Below are positions 17,801-24,130 of a stretch of DNA of 36,109 nt, one piece after another. Location of the stretch: the NCBI GenBank assembly GCA_003851245.1, contig BHEP01000028.1:1-36109 (forward strand), in the 5' to 3' direction. Numbering within the stretch: the stretch's first letter is position 1; every line of letters starts with the position of its first letter. The notes beneath the pieces are model-generated. The model made no database searches. It was not told the origin of the DNA and saw nothing but the letters and a program-made list of their open reading frames with translations. The DNA is from Bacteroidales bacterium (lineage in GTDB: Bacteria > Bacteroidota > Bacteroidia > Bacteroidales > Azobacteroidaceae). The translations under genes were made by a program, and so were the position numbers.

Positions 17801-20417
17801 ATCTTTTTCAGTCGACAAAAAGAGCTATGAAGTAGGCGAAGAAGTAACAGTAATAATTCCATCGGCTGCCAAAGGCAGGGCTCTTTTAGCCTTGGAAAAT
17901 GGAACTTCAGTACTCAGCCGCGCCTGGGTAGATATTTCCGAAGGAGGCGACACAAAATATAAATTTAAGGTTACAGAAGATATGGCTCCCAATTTTTACG
18001 TCCATATCAGTCTCCTGCAAGCACATGCCCAGACAGTAAACAGCCTACCAATACGCATGTACGGAGTAGTTCCTGTGATGGTGACTAATAAAAACTCCAA
18101 TCTCTTGCCAGAAATAAGCATGCCCGAAAGCCTTGAGCCCGAGAAAGAATTTACCGTAAAAATTAAGGAAAGCAAGGGCCGAGCAATGAGCTATACACTA
18201 GCCATTGTTGATGAGGGCTTGCTTGACCTTACGGCTTTCAAAACACCAGACCCATGGTCGGAATTTTATTCTCGAGATGCCCTTTCTATACGCACATGGG
18301 ATATGTATGATTACGTAATAGGGGCATTTGGAGCCAATTTCTCCCCTCTATTTAGTATTGGGGGCGACGAGTCTATGAAATCAGGCAATACTAAGGCCAA
18401 TAGATTCAAGCCTGTAGTTAAATTTATAGGGCCCTTTGCACTCAATAAAAATGGATCTGGCACCCACAAAATCACCCTCCCTATGTATGTGGGTTCAGTG
18501 CGTGTGATGGTGGTAGCCGCCCAAGAAGGAGCTTATGGAAATGCTGAAAAAACAGTGCCCGTAAAAAGCCCCTTGATGATTCTTCCTACCCTGCCTCGAG
18601 TGGTGAGTGTGGGCGAAGAAATTAAGCTGCCTGTAAATGTCTTTGTGATGGAAAATAATATAAAGGACGTGAGTGTCAAGGTAAGCACCACGGGCCTTAC
18701 TAAAATCTCCGATGCTGCCACTCGCTCTCTGCAATTCAATGCCGTAGGCGATAAAATGGCTTATTTTAATCTAAAGGTGGGCTCACAAACGGGCATAGAG
18801 AAAATAACAGTAACAGCAAGTGCCAATGGTAAAATTGCCAGCGAAACAATAGAAATAGATGTGCGCAACCCCAACCCCGCTGTTATCAGTAATACAGATG
18901 CACTTATTGCGCCTTCCAAGGAACAGGAATTTGATTTTGCATTGGGCAACAAGTCTGCGGAATCTTGGGTAAAAATCGAACTCTCACGTATTCCCTCTGC
19001 CGACATCAATAGGCGTTTTGACTACTTAGAATCTTACGAGCATTGTTGCTCCGAACAGTTGGTGTCTAAGGCATTTCCCCTACTCTACATAGAGCAATTC
19101 AAGGAATTGAGCCCCAAAGAATCCGAGACTGTAAAGAAAAATGTGCGTGAAGCTATTCGCCTGCTCTATGCTCGACAAATGGCTGATGGTGCATTTATGT
19201 ACTGGCCAGGACAAACCTATCAGTATGCCTGGGTAATCAATTATGTAGGGCATTTCCTTGTGGAAGCCCAAAAGAAAGGGTATGATGTGAATGCCGGTGT
19301 GCTTTCGCGCTGGAAAAAATTTCAGAAAAATAAGGCGCAACAGTGGACTTACAATAGCCCTAATTCGGAAAAATACAGATACCACCAGTCCGATTTGGAA
19401 CAATCGTACAGGCTCTACACCCTTGCTTTGGCAGGCGTTCCTGAGCTAGGAGCGATGAATAGACTCCAGGAAATAAAGGATCTAACAACACAATCGCGAT
19501 GGCGATTGGCGGCAGCTTATGCCTTAGATGGCAAGACCAAGCATGCCAAGGAATTGATATTTAACATCCCTTCGGAGATAGACGCTTATACTTCCAATAA
19601 TGCAAGCTTTGGATCCTCCTATCGCGACGAGGCAATGATCTTGGAGACCATGGTATTGCTGGGAGATATTAAAAAAGCATTCATTCAGGCTAATAAAATC
19701 TCTAAGAACCTTTCTTCAGAGTCCTATTTCAGCACGCAAACAACGGCCTACTCCTTGCTGGCAATGGCAAAGCTGGCAGAGAAAGTCGGCGATGGAATGA
19801 TTGATGCAGAATGGTCTGTCAATGGGCAAACGCAAAAGGCAGTAAAAACGGCAAAAGCTGTCTACCAATTAAGCATACCTGATAATATATTGGAGGGAAA
19901 AATTAAACTAAAGAACCTCGGAAAGGGTGATTTGTTCGTGAATCTTACAAGCAAGTATAAGCCACTCATTGATAGTCTACAAGCTGTAAGCAACAACCTG
20001 CAAATAAATATTTCATATACGTCCACAGGGGGCATTCCTATGGATGTGTCGAGATTGCAGCAGGGCTCTGATTTTGTGGCTTTGGTAAGTGTGACCAATA
20101 CGAGCATAGTCAACGATTACAACGAACTTGCACTGACTCATATATTTCCTGCAGGTTGGGAAATATACAACCAGCGTATGATGACGACAGATGATCAGCA
20201 GGGAGAGGGCTCCAGAACATTCAGCTACCAAGATATTCGCGACGACAGGGTGTTCACCTATTTTAATCTCTTTCGTGGTCAGAGCAAGATTTTTAGAATC
20301 CGTCTGCAAGCAGCTTATATTGGTAAATATACCCTTCCTGCAGTGCAATGCGAGGCAATGTATGATACAGGAGCGCAAGCTAGAACTAGGAGTGGCATAG
20401 TGGAGGTCTTGGAATAA
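14820..20417 (+). CDS. Bacterial alpha-2-macroglobulin lipoprotein
   Basis: The protein has 1865 residues from ATG 14820. The frame is open back to 14646 but that part is low-complexity and non-coding in character. KKKLYLHFLFFALAAMAMVQ ends in T-A-C, a lipobox, so it is membrane-anchored and periplasmic. After the MG domains, GYIFGERGVWRPGDTLHLGF marks the MG3/4 region. VDEGLLDLTAF precedes the bait and C-terminal half. C-S-E-Q (about residues 1410-1413) is an intact thioester motif, followed by the alpha-alpha toroid and a receptor-like MG10 end. Such proteins trap proteases that breach the envelope. A penicillin-binding protein 1C gene often sits beside this family but is absent here. The C-terminus EVLE lies inside an inverted repeat. 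Confidence 0.93.
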   Translation: MKKKLYLHFLFFALAAMAMVQTACKQNKEIVPSSAFAAYINSYSGGQMSAYSTIKIEFTQDQPMVEIGVAIDDKLFNFSPSLKGEAHWVDRRTIEFVPDSGALKSGTLYNAEFKLDEVMEVEKDLQEFAFSFRVQGLNFSFDVDAIEVLSADASKVNISGEIRLSDKSSLEKVEKMLLVSFDGDNSYATKVLATPNELIYRFEIDNILKAADDKQMRLEFDGKSLGIDKKVAKEILIPALSSFRVLEAKMIQVPENGIQIIFSEPLFKSQGLRGLIDVAGISNYVFEIDNNKINVFFERNKLTSINLDVHGAVRNHAEKKLGSTTSFVLDVESVNPQIVLTSSGMILPDSKNLILPFKTVNISAVDVKIIQIFEKNIMIFLQNNTLSSENELRRSGRLVYSTTIQLDADPTLKLSEWADSYIDLAEIFNREPGAIYRVELGFKKEYSLYGRAHNASGKVQNKALTKILAPQLTEDDDRFWDIASPYYYSGSYENMDWDIYDWEDIQDPSKPSFYMLKSNISTYCNLIASNIGLIAKANQDNYLWLTTNSILTTEPLAEVDVKAYNFQLQVVGEGKTDKNGFASFPCKGKPFVVVAQKDQDKAYLRVVDGEEKSLTRFDIEGKETQKGLKGYIFGERGVWRPGDTLHLGFILEDRLNKIPDNHPVALELYNPNGQFYAKQISTKGKDGFYVFNVPTNADDITGMWSAYVKLGGASFYKSLRIEMIKPNRLKVNLNIPVSRLEASSGTVKAKLSSNWLTGAIARELKVSVEMTLSRVRTQFKGFEKYEFNNPASSFVSETVSVFEGKLDDNGMVDFNMTLPGASNSPGLLQATFVSRVFEPSGDVSTFVQSMPYSPFSSYIGLNLNEKENEYALETDKNNLFDIVTLNADGKLIDRQNIEYKIYKMNWSWWWHRNSTSFDSYINNSSIEALFSGKLSTKGGKASINFQIDYPEWGRYLVYVVDKESGHATGKVVYVDWPEWRGRAAKNDADGVNMLSFSVDKKSYEVGEEVTVIIPSAAKGRALLALENGTSVLSRAWVDISEGGDTKYKFKVTEDMAPNFYVHISLLQAHAQTVNSLPIRMYGVVPVMVTNKNSNLLPEISMPESLEPEKEFTVKIKESKGRAMSYTLAIVDEGLLDLTAFKTPDPWSEFYSRDALSIRTWDMYDYVIGAFGANFSPLFSIGGDESMKSGNTKANRFKPVVKFIGPFALNKNGSGTHKITLPMYVGSVRVMVVAAQEGAYGNAEKTVPVKSPLMILPTLPRVVSVGEEIKLPVNVFVMENNIKDVSVKVSTTGLTKISDAATRSLQFNAVGDKMAYFNLKVGSQTGIEKITVTASANGKIASETIEIDVRNPNPAVISNTDALIAPSKEQEFDFALGNKSAESWVKIELSRIPSADINRRFDYLESYEHCCSEQLVSKAFPLLYIEQFKELSPKESETVKKNVREAIRLLYARQMADGAFMYWPGQTYQYAWVINYVGHFLVEAQKKGYDVNAGVLSRWKKFQKNKAQQWTYNSPNSEKYRYHQSDLEQSYRLYTLALAGVPELGAMNRLQEIKDLTTQSRWRLAAAYALDGKTKHAKELIFNIPSEIDAYTSNNASFGSSYRDEAMILETMVLLGDIKKAFIQANKISKNLSSESYFSTQTTAYSLLAMAKLAEKVGDGMIDAEWSVNGQTQKAVKTAKAVYQLSIPDNILEGKIKLKNLGKGDLFVNLTSKYKPLIDSLQAVSNNLQINISYTSTGGIPMDVSRLQQGSDFVALVSVTNTSIVNDYNELALTHIFPAGWEIYNQRMMTTDDQQGEGSRTFSYQDIRDDRVFTYFNLFRGQSKIFRIRLQAAYIGKYTLPAVQCEAMYDTGAQARTRSGIVEVLE

Positions 20418-20446
20418 GTCAGGAGCCTATCTCAGCCCAAGACCTC
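20403..20446. terminator. Inverted repeat between convergent genes, likely bidirectional terminator
   Basis: GAGGTCTTGG at 20403-20412 and CCAAGACCTC at 20437-20446 are perfect 10-base arms around a 24-base loop. The left arm encodes the last residues of the alpha-2-macroglobulin. The right arm, on the minus strand, encodes the predicted original end of the nuclease-domain remnant (EVLG). There is no T-run, so termination is inferred from position and symmetry. Confidence 0.5.
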
Positions 20447-20781
20447 ATGCTTAGATTCAGTGATGTTTTTGTCGTCGCTGCTGAAATTGATGGCTATCTG
20501 CTGAAATTGATGGCTATCAGATGTATTGGTTTGTCTAGGCTGGCATATTTCTCGGCATAGCCATGGGTCTTTATCTGATCCATCGCTATATCTGCCGATT
20601 CGTTGTGCTTGAACTCAAATATAAACATCGCCTTATGGCTTTCGCAGGCTGCATCTATGCGCCCCTTGTTGGTCTGCATCTCTGCATTGAAGCGGTAGGG
20701 CAGCAGATGAAAGATGCAGTAAAAAACTGTGTGGTAGTAGGCCTCTGTTGATGTAAATCTAAAAGGATATAAAAATCGCTA
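20432..20781 (-). pseudogene. C-terminal remnant of an AAA-ATPase-like / PD-(D/E)XK nuclease (DUF1703) protein
   Basis: The minus strand from about 20760 to 20494 reads TSTEAYYHTVFYCIFHLLPY, then NKGRIDAACES and FIFEFKHNESADIAMDQIK. This is the C-terminal nuclease-like domain (R-x-D, F-E-F-K) of proteins with an N-terminal AAA-ATPase-like domain that are abundant in Bacteroidales. The ATPase part is missing upstream. The reading frame ends at 20494 because a 20-base unit is duplicated at 20478-20517. Removing one copy extends the frame through INFSSDDKNIT and ends at TGA 20432-20434, close to the family's usual tail. So this is a broken fragment of about 110 codons, truncated at its 5' end and frameshifted at its 3' end. 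Confidence 0.8.
20478..20517. repeat. Perfect 20-bp tandem duplication inside the nuclease remnant
   Basis: ctgctgaaattgatggctat occurs at 20478-20497 and 20498-20517. Twenty is not a multiple of three, so the duplication shifts the frame of the minus-strand remnant. Confidence 0.95.
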
Positions 20782-20873
20782 TGAATACGAGTCGTTATAA
20801 AGTCACCGGTAAAGGACAAAAAGCAGATGCTTAAGCTAAATTTGCAGATTAGATTTATATAGAACAGGGTCAG
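20781..20873 (+). pseudogene. 3'-end remnant of an HpaII-like endonuclease gene
   Basis: Bases 20819-20873 repeat the complement of 30838-30892 with 54 of 55 identical. In the frame of the intact endonuclease they encode KLNLQIRFI and stop. Just before, from 20781, MNTSRYKVTGKGQK resembles the intact protein's MDT..STRYRFG..GEKQ, with a small gap and a one-base shift in the A-run at 20818-20822. The 55-base identity is direct. The homology of the preceding 38 bases is my own alignment and is weaker. The rest of the gap to the AraC gene (20874-20910) shows nothing more. Confidence 0.6.
20819..20873 (+). repeat. 55-bp inverted repeat, arm A (partner 30838-30892)
   Basis: The arm starts aaaagcagatgcttaagc and ends agaacagggtcag. 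It equals the reverse complement of 30838-30892 except at 20829 (g here, a in the other arm's orientation). The arms are 10 kb apart in opposite orientation. Confidence 0.95.
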
Positions 20874-20910
20874 GAGTGTTAATTCTTACGCATCAATTAT
20901 ATTTTAAGAT

Positions 20911-21795
20911 ATGGAAAAAATAGCCGACGGTTTCAAAGGAGAAAAAGCCATAATCACTCCTTATAATATTCGCCAACTACAAACGCAAAATCCCATCTGC
21001 AGCCAGCTTTTCTTGACGCATATAGGATATTATCCTAAGGCAAAGTTTCATTTTAGGGAACGCATAGAGGGCAATAAGGAATACATCCTTCTCTATTGTG
21101 AGAAGGGCAGCGGGTGGGTAGAATACCAATTAGAAAGGTATTTGCTGAAAGAAAATCAGGTTTTTATCATTCCTCCTAGCCAAGCTCATGCTTATGGAGC
21201 CGACCCCAAGGATCCTTGGAGCATCTATTGGCTTCATTTTAGGGGAGATAATGCTGCTATGTTCGACTCCATTATGGGCAAAATAATGGACATCGAAGAT
21301 TCCGACAAGGGCAGGCACAAGGATAGGTTCTTGCTATTTGAAGAGATGTATCAAAACCTCAGCATGGGTTATAGCCCCGAGAACCTCGAATATATTAGCT
21401 TTTGCCTGATGCACTTCTTGGCTTCTATCAAATATCTCAACCAATTTAGAGAGATAAAGAAGGTAAAAGAAAGCGATATTATACAAAAAAGTATTGTATA
21501 TATGAAGGAGCACTTAGAAACAAAAACTAGCCTCGAAGATATTGCGCAACACGTATCCTACTCTACCTCACATTTTTGTAGCCTATTTACGCAGCGCACC
21601 TCCTACTCTCCGGTGGAGTATTACCACCAACTAAAAATACAGCGTGCTTGTTCCTATCTTCAATTTTCGGACCTAAAAATCAAGGAAATAGCCTTCCGCC
21701 TATGCTACTTCGATCCCTTTCATTTCTCCAAAGCCTTTAGGCAGGAGATGGAAATAAGCCCCTCTGAATATAGGCAGAGGTATAGGAATGGCTAA
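20911..21795 (+). CDS. AraC-family transcriptional regulator
   Basis: The protein has 294 residues. The N-terminal cupin-type sensor (about 20-165) includes HFRERIEGNKEYILLYCEKG, an internal NQVFIIPPSQAHAYG and DPWSIYWLHFRG, typical of arabinose-binding-like AraC domains. Two helix-turn-helix motifs lie at about 195-290. The first is TSLEDIAQHVSYSTSHFCSL; the second is IKEIAFRLCYFDPFHFSKAF followed by G-less E-I-S-P-S-E-Y. Such regulators usually activate carbohydrate-use genes. The natural target is unclear; the neighbouring MBL gene is convergent. The gene follows directly on the endonuclease remnant. No TAnnTTTG box is evident upstream. Confidence 0.92.
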   Translation: MEKIADGFKGEKAIITPYNIRQLQTQNPICSQLFLTHIGYYPKAKFHFRERIEGNKEYILLYCEKGSGWVEYQLERYLLKENQVFIIPPSQAHAYGADPKDPWSIYWLHFRGDNAAMFDSIMGKIMDIEDSDKGRHKDRFLLFEEMYQNLSMGYSPENLEYISFCLMHFLASIKYLNQFREIKKVKESDIIQKSIVYMKEHLETKTSLEDIAQHVSYSTSHFCSLFTQRTSYSPVEYYHQLKIQRACSYLQFSDLKIKEIAFRLCYFDPFHFSKAFRQEMEISPSEYRQRYRNG

Positions 21796-21959
21796 GCCAC
21801 ATGTGAAACATCATATTCCTATCAAACTCACATTGCCAGAGCCCGACAATTTCAATTTACTTATTCACAATGGTATCATTGGCAACTATTTGTTTGCCCA
21901 ATGGCATACAGCAATAGAAAAAAGGAGCTGCAAAAATAAGTGTCTACTTGTTCATAATA

Positions 21960-22715
21960 TTAATGATAAAAAACACATTTAGCTGCTCTGTCTGTGATTT
22001 CTTGTAAGAGTTTAATTTTAGCCTCTACCGAGGCTAGAGGTTCAATATCATAGGCCGATATCCAATCTACTGACAAATGTGCTTTTGTAGGAATAACGTC
22101 TGAGGGATACACATACATTCCTTCCTTAGTATTGAAAAAGCTGACAATTTGACCCAAAGAATGTCCATCATATAGTTGCAGATCTAAGCCCTCAAAAAGG
22201 CTGCAATCGCCTTCTATAAGTCGCAGAAGACCTTTGTTATAAATAGGCATCATATCGTCAGGTCTAAAAGCATCTTTTTCTAATCTATTGGGAGCACAAT
22301 ACGATGCCCATTGCCGCTCGCTTACCCAATGCTGGGCATTGGGTAAACTTATTTGCAAATCATTTGCAGCATCCAAATAAGTACAGCCCCCACAGTGGTC
22401 AAAATGCAGGTGAGAAAGCACCACATCGGTCACATCTGCGGGTTCAAATCCAAAAGGACGCAGCATTTCACTGATAGATTGAAGATTGAAAAAACGATAA
22501 TACGACAGACTTTTCAAGCCCCTAGTTCCCACTCCCGTGTCTAAGACAATCACTCTGCCTTCGCCCCAAAGTAAGACGCAAGACATAGACATCAAGCAGG
22601 TGTTGTCTTCTAAGGCATGACATTTTCTTTGCCAAGCACGTTTGGGAATAGCCCCAAACATTGCCCCTCCATCAGCATAAAAATAACCAGCCTCTAAGAT
22701 TCGATATTCCACCAT
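21960..22715 (-). CDS. MBL-fold metallo-hydrolase (lactonase-like), C-terminus truncated
   Basis: The protein has 251 residues. S-H-L-H-F-D-H (H102, H104, D106, H107) is the metal signature. H185 in YDGHSLGQ and D206 in PSDVI are the next ligands. The protein ends CVFYH, so its last residue is at the position of the final metal-binding His. Relatives similar to AHL lactonases usually have an Asp next and some 25 to 30 further residues. All metal ligands are therefore kept but the tail is gone, replaced by TAA at 21960-21962. The 164 bases downstream to the AraC stop hold no convincing gene. It may hydrolyse a lactone or other ester. The -7 box at 22758-22765 serves it. Confidence 0.85.
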   Translation of the reverse strand: MVEYRILEAGYFYADGGAMFGAIPKRAWQRKCHALEDNTCLMSMSCVLLWGEGRVIVLDTGVGTRGLKSLSYYRFFNLQSISEMLRPFGFEPADVTDVVLSHLHFDHCGGCTYLDAANDLQISLPNAQHWVSERQWASYCAPNRLEKDAFRPDDMMPIYNKGLLRLIEGDCSLFEGLDLQLYDGHSLGQIVSFFNTKEGMYVYPSDVIPTKAHLSVDWISAYDIEPLASVEAKIKLLQEITDRAAKCVFYH

Positions 22716-22747
22716 TGTTTAAGATGCTACTAAGATTAAAAACTCAC

Positions 22748-22765
22748 TACTTTTGCACAAAAATA
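22748..22765. promoter_or_regulatory. Overlapping divergent -7 boxes
   Basis: TACTTTTG on the plus strand (22748-22755) and TATTTTTG on the minus strand (22758-22765) lie two bases apart and form an imperfect palindrome. The minus box fits the MBL gene, whose start is 42 bases away. The plus box points to the AAA-ATPase-like remnant. Confidence 0.5.
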
Positions 22766-22830
22766 TGCATTTTATTCTTAATCCTATGCCGATTAATAAA
22801 AAACATCTTTTCAAGTAGCCAAGTTTTTAG

Positions 22831-22838
22831 TATCTTTG
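22831..22838 (+). promoter_or_regulatory. -7 box before the AAA-ATPase-like remnant
   Basis: TATCTTTG is a perfect match to TAnnTTTG, 14 bases before the ATG at 22853. The promoter appears to have outlived the gene. Confidence 0.55.
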
Positions 22839-22852
22839 CTAAAAAATTGATC

Positions 22853-23141
22853 ATGAGTGCCAAATTCAAACCCATAGCAACAGATATTTATACTTTTGAA
22901 GAAATGATCAAAAGCAATTATCTGTACGTCGATAAGACCGACTGCTTTGTATTGATGACGGGAGTAGCCAAATTTACTAAGGTCAGCATCTTCTCTAAGC
23001 TCAACAGCCTCTTCGACATTACGATGGATGCCCACATACTCCTGCATGCTGGGCTATACGCAAATACATCTTATTGTAATAAATTTTTGTAGCACCGATA
23101 GAAATATAACCGACAGCTTGCACAAACAAATAGCAGAATAA
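22853..23141 (+). pseudogene. N-terminal remnant of an AAA-ATPase-like protein with internal deletion
   Basis: The start KFKPIATDIYTFEEMIKSNY and LYVDKTD is the conserved opening of the Bacteroidales AAA-ATPase-like family. It is fused directly to VLMTGVAKFTKVSIFSKLNS and LFDITMD, which in full proteins lies well over 100 residues later. The Walker A and B region has therefore been deleted in frame. At about 23033 the frame shifts: reading from 23037 gives YSCMLGYTQ and then a decayed segment to TAA 23139-23141. The original frame instead ends at TAG 23090-23092. The nuclease domain expected at the C-terminus is missing here; a fragment of that type sits at 20432-20781 on the other strand. 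The short stretch to rfbD (23142-23176) is empty. Confidence 0.75.
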
Positions 23142-23176
23142 TCTCCTAAATATATTTACAACAAGATAAAAACTGA

Positions 23177-24064
23177 ATGACAAACAAATCAAAAAAGAAC
23201 ATATTAATAACAGGCGCAAATGGACAATTGGGCAATGAGCTTAGGCAGCTTGAAGTAAGCTATGCGCAATACAACTTTTATTTTGCAGATATTGACACAT
23301 TGGATATTTGCCGACGAGGAGCTGTAAATGATTTTATTGAGGCAAACAAAATTGATTATATAGTAAACTGTGCTGCATACACCGCCGTAGACAAGGCGGA
23401 AGACGAACCTACAGAAGCCCTGCTTGTAAATAAATATGCAGTTGAAAACCTAGCCTTGGCGGCCGCAGGAAAGGCAAAAATCATTCATATATCCACAGAC
23501 TATGTCTTTGACGGTACAGCCACAAGTCCCTACAAGGAAACAGACCCCACTAATCCTAATTCTGTATATGGACGCACCAAACAAGAAGGAGAGGCAGTAT
23601 TGATGAGGTATTGCAAAGAGAGCATTATTATACGTACGGCTTGGTTGTATTCTTCTTTCGGCAATAATTTTGTGAAGACTATGCGCAAATTGGGCATAGA
23701 AAGAGAATCTCTCAATGTGGTGGCTGATCAGGTAGGCACACCCACTTATGCTGGCGATCTGGCAAAAACAATAATGGAGATACTTCTATTTTGTGATAAA
23801 GAAAATACTTTTGCAGCAGGCATTTACCATTATAGCAACCACGGGCAGTGCTCATGGTATGATTTCGCACAGAAAATTCACGAGATTTCCCATATTACAA
23901 GTTGCAGGATAAGCCCTATAGACACTGCGTCTTATCCTACCAAGGCAGCAAGACCAGCATATAGCGTGCTCGACAAAACAAAAATTAAAGAGACCTTCAA
24001 GCTGCATATTCCACAATGGGAGGACAGCCTGAAAATTTGCATAGCTCTACTACCGCCCATATAA
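23177..24064 (+). CDS. rfbD: dTDP-4-dehydrorhamnose reductase
   Basis: The protein has 295 residues in an extended short-chain dehydrogenase fold. ITGANGQLGNEL (about 10-21) is the G-x-x-G-x-x-G cofactor loop. HISTDYVFDG and YGRTKQEGEAVL provide the Ser/Thr, Tyr and Lys of the catalytic set. DQVGTPTYAGDLA is the RmlD substrate-binding stretch. It catalyses the last step of dTDP-L-rhamnose synthesis, reducing dTDP-4-keto-rhamnose with NAD(P)H. The other rml genes are not in the window. Here it is followed by prfC after 66 bases with no strong terminator. Confidence 0.95.
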   Translation: MTNKSKKNILITGANGQLGNELRQLEVSYAQYNFYFADIDTLDICRRGAVNDFIEANKIDYIVNCAAYTAVDKAEDEPTEALLVNKYAVENLALAAAGKAKIIHISTDYVFDGTATSPYKETDPTNPNSVYGRTKQEGEAVLMRYCKESIIIRTAWLYSSFGNNFVKTMRKLGIERESLNVVADQVGTPTYAGDLAKTIMEILLFCDKENTFAAGIYHYSNHGQCSWYDFAQKIHEISHITSCRISPIDTASYPTKAARPAYSVLDKTKIKETFKLHIPQWEDSLKICIALLPPI

Positions 24065-24130
24065 AAATTAAGAGCAATAAAATTATTCCCTTATTATTAT
24101 TTATTCATCACCATCCACTTATCATTTACA

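Noticed and set aside
20767-20802. Alternative frame YKNRYEYESL resembling YKRNEFENYL of the endonuclease
   Set aside because: It overlaps the better MNTSRYK alignment in another frame; both cannot be right and this one is shorter and interrupted.
21788-21982. 64-codon plus-strand ORF overlapping the end of the AraC gene
   Set aside because: No recognisable family or promoter, and it overlaps the 3' end of the MBL gene on the other strand; composition looks non-coding.
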